Positions 7,301 to 9,362 of a stretch of DNA of 9,362 nucleotides are shown piece after piece. The stretch's first letter is position 1. Each line of letters opens with the position of its first letter. Both the position numbers and the translations under genes were made by a program. The notes below the pieces were generated by a model. That model was given only the letters and a program-made list of their open reading frames with translations, was not told the DNA's origin and did no database searches. The stretch comes from JANXVV01 sp038230975 (GTDB taxonomy: Bacteria; Planctomycetota; Phycisphaerae; Tepidisphaerales; Tepidisphaeraceae), in assembly GCA_038230975.1 (NCBI GenBank), contig JBBRMF010000205.1:1-9362 (forward strand), in the 5' to 3' direction.

Positions 7301-9362
7301 TCTCCGATCACGATTCGGCGGCCAACACCGACACCTCGATTCGATTTGACGATACAACCAATCCTGTGAATGTGATTACCACCCAAATAATTCACAGCAT
7401 CGGTCAGCAAATCATCCCCGGCCGCGATCCCACGACGGTCGGCATGCCGGGTCAAACCCTCACCGGCCGACAGGAGACTCGCATCGACGCGATCGTCCTC
7501 GCCACCGACTCGTTCTATGACTTCGCGGGTCGACTAACGGATGTCTGGCAGCCGCCGGTGGATTATCTCAATTCAACGACCGATGGGACCGGCAAAGCCG
7601 TGATCGTCGGCACAACCCTGAACGCGCGCCCCCACTGGCACTATGGATATGACGTCAACGGCAACCAGATTTCCCAGCAGGATCCCATGGGCCGTATCAC
7701 CACCTTCACGTATGATGACCACGGTCGTGAACTAACCCGCACCCTCCCCAGTGATGGTGCCACCCCGCAGAAAACCGAAACTTTCACCTACGATTTAAAT
7801 GGCCGTCTGCAGACGGATGTGGATTTCAAGGGCCAAGTCACCCAGGAAGTGTACGATGACAATACCACGCTTCCGGTGGCGTTGCGGAAGAATTTGAATC
7901 GCCTCGTCGATGAACGCCGCTATCCAACGGTCTCCGGCACGCCAACCGAATTCACGCGAACGCTGTTCGATGAACTCGGCCGCACGTTGGAGGTGGATGA
8001 AGATTCCGGTTCCGTGACAACCCCAACCGTCAATCGCCACACGAACTACACGTTTGATCCGATTACCGGCGGCATCTCCCGCGTCAACACCAACGAAGGC
8101 ATCGTCAACCACGCCTACGACCCGGTCACCGGCCGCCTGACCCGCACCTGGACGGGGAATTTCACCGCCACCCTCGCCTCGACCTCGGCCGTGAGCGACA
8201 CGATGTACGATTACGACGGCCTCGGTCGGCTGTGGCATGTGACGGTCGACCGCCGCAACGGCTCGACGCCCACGGTCGCCAACGGCAACAACATCATCTT
8301 CGGCACGCCGGAAGTCACCACCTACGCCTACGACGGCATCGGCGACCTGGCTGGCGTCACGCTCCCGAGCAATGACCGCACCCTTTACCAATACGATGGC
8401 CTCAACCGCCTGACCGTGGAAAAGATCGAACGCTTCAACGGCAACGCCACCCAGCCGATCGCCGAGTACGACTACACCCTGCGAGATGATGGCCTGCGCA
8501 GCGGCGTGACCGAGTTGACCTACGATGACACGAGCACCACGCCATTCTCCACCGTGAATATCTACTGGACCTACGACAACCTCGGTCGGCTGCAAGTCGA
8601 AACACGGTCGGGTTCGACCAGCAGCGGCGACGATTACACGGCCAATTACGCCTTCGACCTGGCCGGGAACCGCACGCAGTATGTTCGGACTAACGCGAGC
8701 ACGACCACGGTGGTTTACGCCATCAACGCCCGCGATGAAGTGACTGCGGAGAGCTCGACTCTCTTAAATAACACGACGACCTCTACATCTACCTACGATT
8801 TTAACGGCTCACTGCTCACGAAAAACGTGAATGGCACCGTCACCGAATCCTACACCTGGGATCTGCGGAACCGAATGATCCAGGCGTCGATCGGCGGCAC
8901 GCCGACCTACTACGCCTACGACACCGACGGCTTCCGCGTCGGCGAAACCACCGGCACCCAGGCGCGGGTCTTCCTGCCGGATCGGATGAACCCCACCGGC
9001 AACGTGCAGGCGATCGAAGAAACCCTCAACGGTGTGCAGGATCGAGGCTATGTGCTGGGCCTGACTGTACTTGCTCAAACCGATAACCAGGGCATCGCCT
9101 ATCTGCTTCGCGATGGGCATGGCAGCACAAGACTGCTCGGGAGGAGCGATGGATCGATCATCCCCGATGCTGTCAGCGGCCATGCCCAACTCTACGGTTA
9201 CGACGCGTTTGGAGCAGCGATCGGCTTCAACGCCAACACGGCACGGACGACGCAACTGTTTGGTGGGGATGGGGAATATGACGTTCCGACGGGTCTGACG
9301 TATCACGATGCTCGATTCAGGCAAGGGTATCGGTTTATCTCGATGGATTCGTATGGCGGGCA
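1..9362 (+). CDS. Giant modular RHS/YD-repeat protein, both ends missing
   Basis: Frame 1 is open across the whole window: 3120 codons, no stop, and a final partial codon 'ca' (His or Gln). The translation is rich in Thr, Ser, Gly, Asp, Asn and Tyr and has one cysteine (residue 2009), as expected for an exported beta-rich protein. The N-terminal half carries delta-60 repeats, fibronectin/Ig-like domains and a LecA-like domain. The C-terminal half has an RHS entry domain, YD repeats and the beginning of the RHS-associated core. RHS proteins form a beta-cage that often encloses a C-terminal toxin, released by autoproteolysis just after the core. That part is off-window, so toxin function is inference only. 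Start codon, signal peptide, RBS and stop are not visible. Alternatives are a surface adhesin or wall-associated YD protein without a toxin. The RHS assignment is very secure; the biological role is not. Confidence 0.96.
1366..1638 (+). other. Fibronectin type III-like domain 1 (residues 456-546)
   Basis: The segment begins after the last delta-60 strand. It contains 'VDLKWVADPSDVEGFGIER' (469-487), then 'YQDTAVDPSTTYSYRVVPY' (507-525). This is the usual Fn3 pattern: a core Trp in strand B, an 'IERS' strand C, and a 'TYxYRV' strand F. Its length of about 90 residues is normal for Fn3. In exported multi-domain proteins such domains act as spacers or low-affinity binding modules, and no specific partner can be read from the sequence. 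Confidence 0.75.
1642..2064 (+). other. LecA/PA-IL-like lectin domain (residues 548-688)
   Basis: This 140-residue beta-rich block sits between two Fn3-like domains. It follows the layout of the galactose-binding LecA (PA-IL) family: an early strand 'LVAGQNYMLRASG' (571-583), a 'GLIADAAYG' segment (593-601) resembling the 'GLIxxDAxxG' part of LecA, a later strand 'TLQLNF', then 'DDAYGDN' (666-672) and a closing 'LQVQIYK' strand (681-687). In LecA the corresponding C-terminal loop (Asp100, Thr104, Asn107, Asn108) binds calcium and sugar. Here Asp, Tyr-Gly, Asp and Asn are kept, with a loop about one residue shorter and an Asp in place of Asn107. A lectin fold is therefore supported by motif order, but sugar binding is inferred. 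A generic carbohydrate-binding jelly roll is the main alternative. Confidence 0.6.
2080..2340 (+). other. Fibronectin type III-like domain 2 (residues 694-780)
   Basis: A second Fn3-like domain directly follows the lectin-like block. Strand B is 'RSVTLSWSG' (705-713), strand C 'ATVQQSVDGGPW' (721-732), and the strand F signature 'HTYAYRLITIDGAG' (755-768) is followed by a final 'SNVVTVPL' strand (773-780). The strand F motif is the strongest Fn3 sign. It pairs with the first Fn3-like domain to flank the LecA-like module, an arrangement typical of carbohydrate-active or adhesive exported proteins. No binding residues can be assigned. Confidence 0.7.
2347..2670 (+). other. Ig/cadherin-like domain (residues 783-890)
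   Basis: The segment opens with 'LPPTVNVG' (783-790), a common start of bacterial Ig-like domains. It continues with 'VLALDSDGG' (808-816), a 'LTYTLL' strand (821-826), a 'GTD' turn (878-880 region upstream at 858-860) and the closing 'WFKVTLYDP' strand (882-890). The Asp-rich 'DSDGG' and 'VTDGD' turns are typical of PKD or cadherin-type folds, some of which bind calcium. Family assignment is tentative. It probably acts as a rigid spacer. Confidence 0.5.
2686..3312 (+). repeat. PKD-like plus bacterial Ig-like (Big) pair, copy A (residues 896-1104)
   Basis: First half, PKD-like: 'LTYHWSV' (928-934), then a Ser/Thr-rich stretch, then 'GYYLLRVTATDSIGG' (976-990), the classic 'GxYxxxVTATDxxG' strand pair. 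Second half, Big-like: 'FTVEPSDAILPQGS' (1007-1020), 'DQFGNE' (1030-1035), 'VSWTIEG' (1044-1050) and a closing 'KVTATDNG' (1084-1091). The 'V.P....L..GS ... DQFG' signature is typical of bacterial Ig-like groups in large exported proteins of planctomycetes and verrucomicrobia, from memory. The copy is followed immediately by copy B with about 213-residue spacing. Confidence 0.75.
3313..3936 (+). repeat. PKD-like plus bacterial Ig-like (Big) pair, copy B (residues 1105-1312)
   Basis: Second copy of the two-domain unit. PKD-like half: 'LKYNWTIAS' (1142-1150) and 'GIYRFKVAITDAAG' (1181-1194). Big-like half: 'IRVTPTGITLLPGSS' (1219-1233), 'VDQFG' (1241-1245), 'FNWYLDG' (1254-1260). Landmarks line up with copy A at a constant offset: Trp 932 to 1146 (214 residues) and DQFG 1030 to 1242 (212 residues). 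Identity is low apart from structural positions, so the duplication is old or the pair was acquired as a standard cassette. Confidence 0.75.
3937..4329 (+). other. Beta-rich pre-RHS segment, family not recognised (residues 1313-1443)
   Basis: Between the Ig stalk and the RHS entry lies about 130 residues with alternating hydrophobic strands, such as 'TRLVIDHDTPVNILVSAPAG' (1346-1365), 'LTYQLELKPL' (1368-1377) and 'GEYQLILTG' (1413-1421), ending in 'ALIEIKNN' (1436-1443). It looks like one more Ig/Fn-type fold with a 'PGEYxLxLTG' penultimate strand, but I cannot name the family. Its position suggests a connector between the flexible stalk and the YD-repeat shell. Confidence 0.45.
4330..4500 (+). 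other. RHS entry domain, start of the YD-repeat shell (residues 1444-1500)
   Basis: The stretch has the characteristic order 'FTVGNLTLPITDLSMNV' (1444-1460), 'GQPMTITRVYDS' (1463-1474), 'FGYGWHLEE' (1484-1492). In RHS and related YD-repeat proteins the pattern 'G.f.l..tDL.lP..G.pl.l.R.Y.S.......fG.GW' marks the beginning of the shell. The conserved Arg-Val-Tyr and the 'FGxGW' motif are intact. This fixes the boundary between the N-terminal adhesive modules and the RHS part. Confidence 0.88.
4501..5040 (+). other. Beta-rich RHS linker before the first clear YD repeat (residues 1501-1680)
   Basis: Residues 1517-1535 ('YGDVVYITLPGGERHAFEF') resemble the strand seen after the RHS entry motif, where a 'dG....F' hairpin is usual. 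The region continues with 'GGVYTLTTIDGIKYTV' (1602-1617), another hairpin of the 'Y.L...dG..y.f' type, and 'YHFIIHKDPTTNLILW' (1645-1660). No true YD motif is present. Asn- and Ser-rich loops at 1584-1601 and 1664-1679 separate the strands. I take it as the plug or first turns of the shell, by position and not by family match. Confidence 0.55.
5041..6648 (+). repeat. YD-repeat block 1 (residues 1681-2216)
   Basis: YD repeats follow the pattern 'YxYDxxGxl...d..G..t'. Examples are 'VTYTYNSFNELASVTNRAG' (1682-1700), 'NVYDDRGNVVRTI' (1782-1794), 'TVYDADG' (1891-1897), 'VYLYDGEGRLVDTYRL' (2031-2046), 'TYNALGQ' (2114-2120), 'YTYDVNGNVIRTLYPDG' (2134-2150), 'AYDNLGR' (2156-2162) and 'TYDALGR' (2200-2206). 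Early repeats are widely spaced with long divergent stretches between them; repeats from about 2110 on are canonical and closely packed. In solved YD-repeat structures these hairpins coil into a hollow shell. The only cysteine of the visible protein lies here (residue 2009). Base composition is the most AT-rich of the gene around 5.7-6.0 kb. Confidence 0.88.
6649..6933 (+). other. Interrupted region between YD blocks, no recognised domain (residues 2217-2311)
   Basis: After 'YDALGR' the regular YD spacing is lost. The stretch includes 'MISLVLDTAFTSNGTRP' (2217-2233), 'FNAQGQVSLSTGADG' (2260-2274) and 'YTANGQTLRSRSVVPVGSKT' (2281-2300), which look like eroded YD-type hairpins: aromatic or Thr, then 'NGQ', then a strand. 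I assign no function. It probably continues the shell up to the inserted module that follows. Confidence 0.45.
6934..7200 (+). other. Flagellin-IN-like inserted module (residues 2312-2400)
   Basis: Residues 2325-2340 read 'VGANYSLTIDGHAAGM', followed by 'SLSDLAASINAISTTDPSGA' (2348-2367) and 'DGYLVIHDIDPKGTFSVSSAF' in 2379-2398 (written here in part: Tyr-Leu-Val-Ile strand, then Thr-Phe-Ser-Val strand). The order 'G.xYxLTIDG', an amphipathic helix 'sLxdLaasIN', then 'dGyLvI...GtFsVs' matches the layout of flagellin-hook IN-type modules and similar repeats in large surface proteins. It interrupts an otherwise YD-patterned shell. An insertion loop reaching into or out of the cage is the simplest reading. 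Family identity is moderate; the layout is clear. Confidence 0.5.
7201..7500 (+). other. Post-insertion stretch with one eroded YD-like hairpin (residues 2401-2500)
   Basis: It contains 'NSWTIDALGHVSVSDHDSA' (2422-2440), a YD-like hairpin with Ile-Asp replacing Tyr-Asp and 'ALGH' replacing 'xxGR'. Then follow 'TDTSIRFDDTTNPVNVITT' (2443-2461) and a Gly/Pro-rich segment 'GRDPTTVGMPGQTLTGR' (2474-2490). No known domain is recognised. It returns the chain to the regular YD pattern at residue 2505. Confidence 0.45.
7501..9030 (+). repeat. YD-repeat block 2 (residues 2501-3010)
   Basis: Dense, mostly canonical YD repeats: 'FYDFAGRLTDVW' (2505-2516), 'YGYDVNGNQISQQDPMGR' (2548-2565), 'TYDDHGR' (2570-2576), 'TYDLNGR' (2596-2602), 'LFDELGRTLEV' (2655-2665), 'AYDPVTGRLTRTW' (2705-2717), 'YDYDGLGRLWHV' (2736-2747), 'YAYDGIGDLAGV' (2775-2786), 'YQYDGLNRL' (2796-2804), 'WTYDNLGRLQVETRSG' (2856-2871), 'AFDLAGNRTQY' (2885-2895), 'TYDFNGSLLT' (2931-2940) and 'YAYDTDGFRVGETTG' (2971-2985). 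The 'YDYTLRDDGLRSGVTEL' segment (2823-2839) resembles a strand pair often found near the RHS core. Much of this block is GC-rich (hand counts of 41/60 at 8101-8160 and 42/60 at 8881-8940), unlike block 1. The repeats lead directly into the RHS-associated core. Confidence 0.93.
9091..9362 (+). other. RHS repeat-associated core domain, C-terminal end cut (residues 3031-3120)
   Basis: The core is recognised by 'YLLRDGHGSTRLLGRSDGS' (3034-3052, the 'Y.l.D.lGS.r.ltd.dG' element), 'YGYDAFGAAIG' (3065-3075, the 'Y.YdpfG' element), then 'EYDVPTGLTYHDARF' (3092-3106), the 'yD.eTGLyY..AR' element, and 'YRFISMDSYGG' (3110-3120), the '.RFlspDp..g' element. In RHS proteins this core ends in a conserved 'DPxG' region where self-cleavage occurs, after which the variable C-terminal tip begins. 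The window stops roughly 20-25 residues short of that point, judged by usual core length. Typical 'ARYYDP' is replaced by 'ARFRQG', and 'SPDP' by 'SMDS'. Confidence 0.93.

Noticed and set aside
7795..8595. Long open frame on the - strand (266 codons)
   Set aside because: It lies fully antisense to the YD-repeat block. Its recurring 'QPTEVV/QPTEAVV' segments are the reverse complement of the codons for 'YDNLGRL' and 'YDGLGRL'. High GC at the third position of the + strand frame removes antisense stops. No RBS-like context or known domain.
8809..9324. Open frame on the - strand (171 codons)
   Set aside because: Fully overlaps the last YD repeats and the RHS core, which are certain in + frame 1. 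No domain is seen.
1..9362. CRISPR array or DNA-level tandem repeats
   Set aside because: Repetition is at the protein level (YD, delta-60, Ig-like). At the DNA level only short motifs such as ctcggtcgg recur, with irregular spacing, each encoding 'LGR'.
1..9362. Promoters, terminators, riboswitches, tRNA or insertion sequences
   Set aside because: The entire window is continuous coding sequence in one frame. I saw no transposase-like frame, terminal inverted repeats, or tRNA-like structure, and AT-rich stretches within the gene are explained by codon use.
9241..9362. Possible identification of the C-terminal toxin type
   Set aside because: The variable tip begins after the core and is outside the window, so any nuclease, deaminase or other toxin call would be a guess.

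Overview
The whole window lies inside one giant protein-coding gene on the + strand. Frame 1 reads from base 1 to base 9362 without a stop codon, giving 3120 complete codons plus two bases. Neither the start nor the stop of the gene is in view. The other open frames on either strand are short and look like shadows of this frame. There is no intergenic DNA, so no promoter, ribosome binding site, terminator or RNA gene is expected, and I see none.

The product is a very large, almost cysteine-free, modular beta-rich protein of the RHS/YD-repeat class. Order of modules (residues counted from base 1): delta-60-type repeats (1-451); a fibronectin type III-like domain (456-546); a domain resembling the LecA/PA-IL galactose-binding lectin (548-688); a second fibronectin-like domain (694-780); an Ig/cadherin-like domain (783-890); two tandem copies of a PKD-like plus bacterial-Ig-like pair (896-1104 and 1105-1312); a beta-rich pre-RHS segment (1313-1443); the RHS entry domain (1444-1500) and a beta-rich linker (1501-1680); a first YD-repeat block (1681-2216); an interruption containing a flagellin-IN-like module (2312-2400); a second YD-repeat block (2501-3010); and the start of the RHS-associated core (3031 to the window end). 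The variable C-terminal tip, which in this class usually carries the toxin or effector, lies beyond the window.

Inferred working model: the N-terminal half is a secreted stalk with repeat, Ig-like and possibly sugar-binding modules, and the C-terminal half is a YD-repeat shell that could enclose a C-terminal payload. Adhesin, contact-dependent toxin and cell-surface display protein all remain possible.

Organism: a bacterium of moderate GC content. Delta-60 repeats, PKD/Big-type domains with the 'DQFG' signature and giant RHS proteins occurring together suggest the Planctomycetota/Verrucomicrobiota group. This is an impression from domain style and is weak evidence. GC is uneven along the gene: about 37% in a hand-counted 60-base stretch near 5.8 kb and about 68-70% in stretches at 8.1 and 8.9 kb. 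This suggests a mosaic history.
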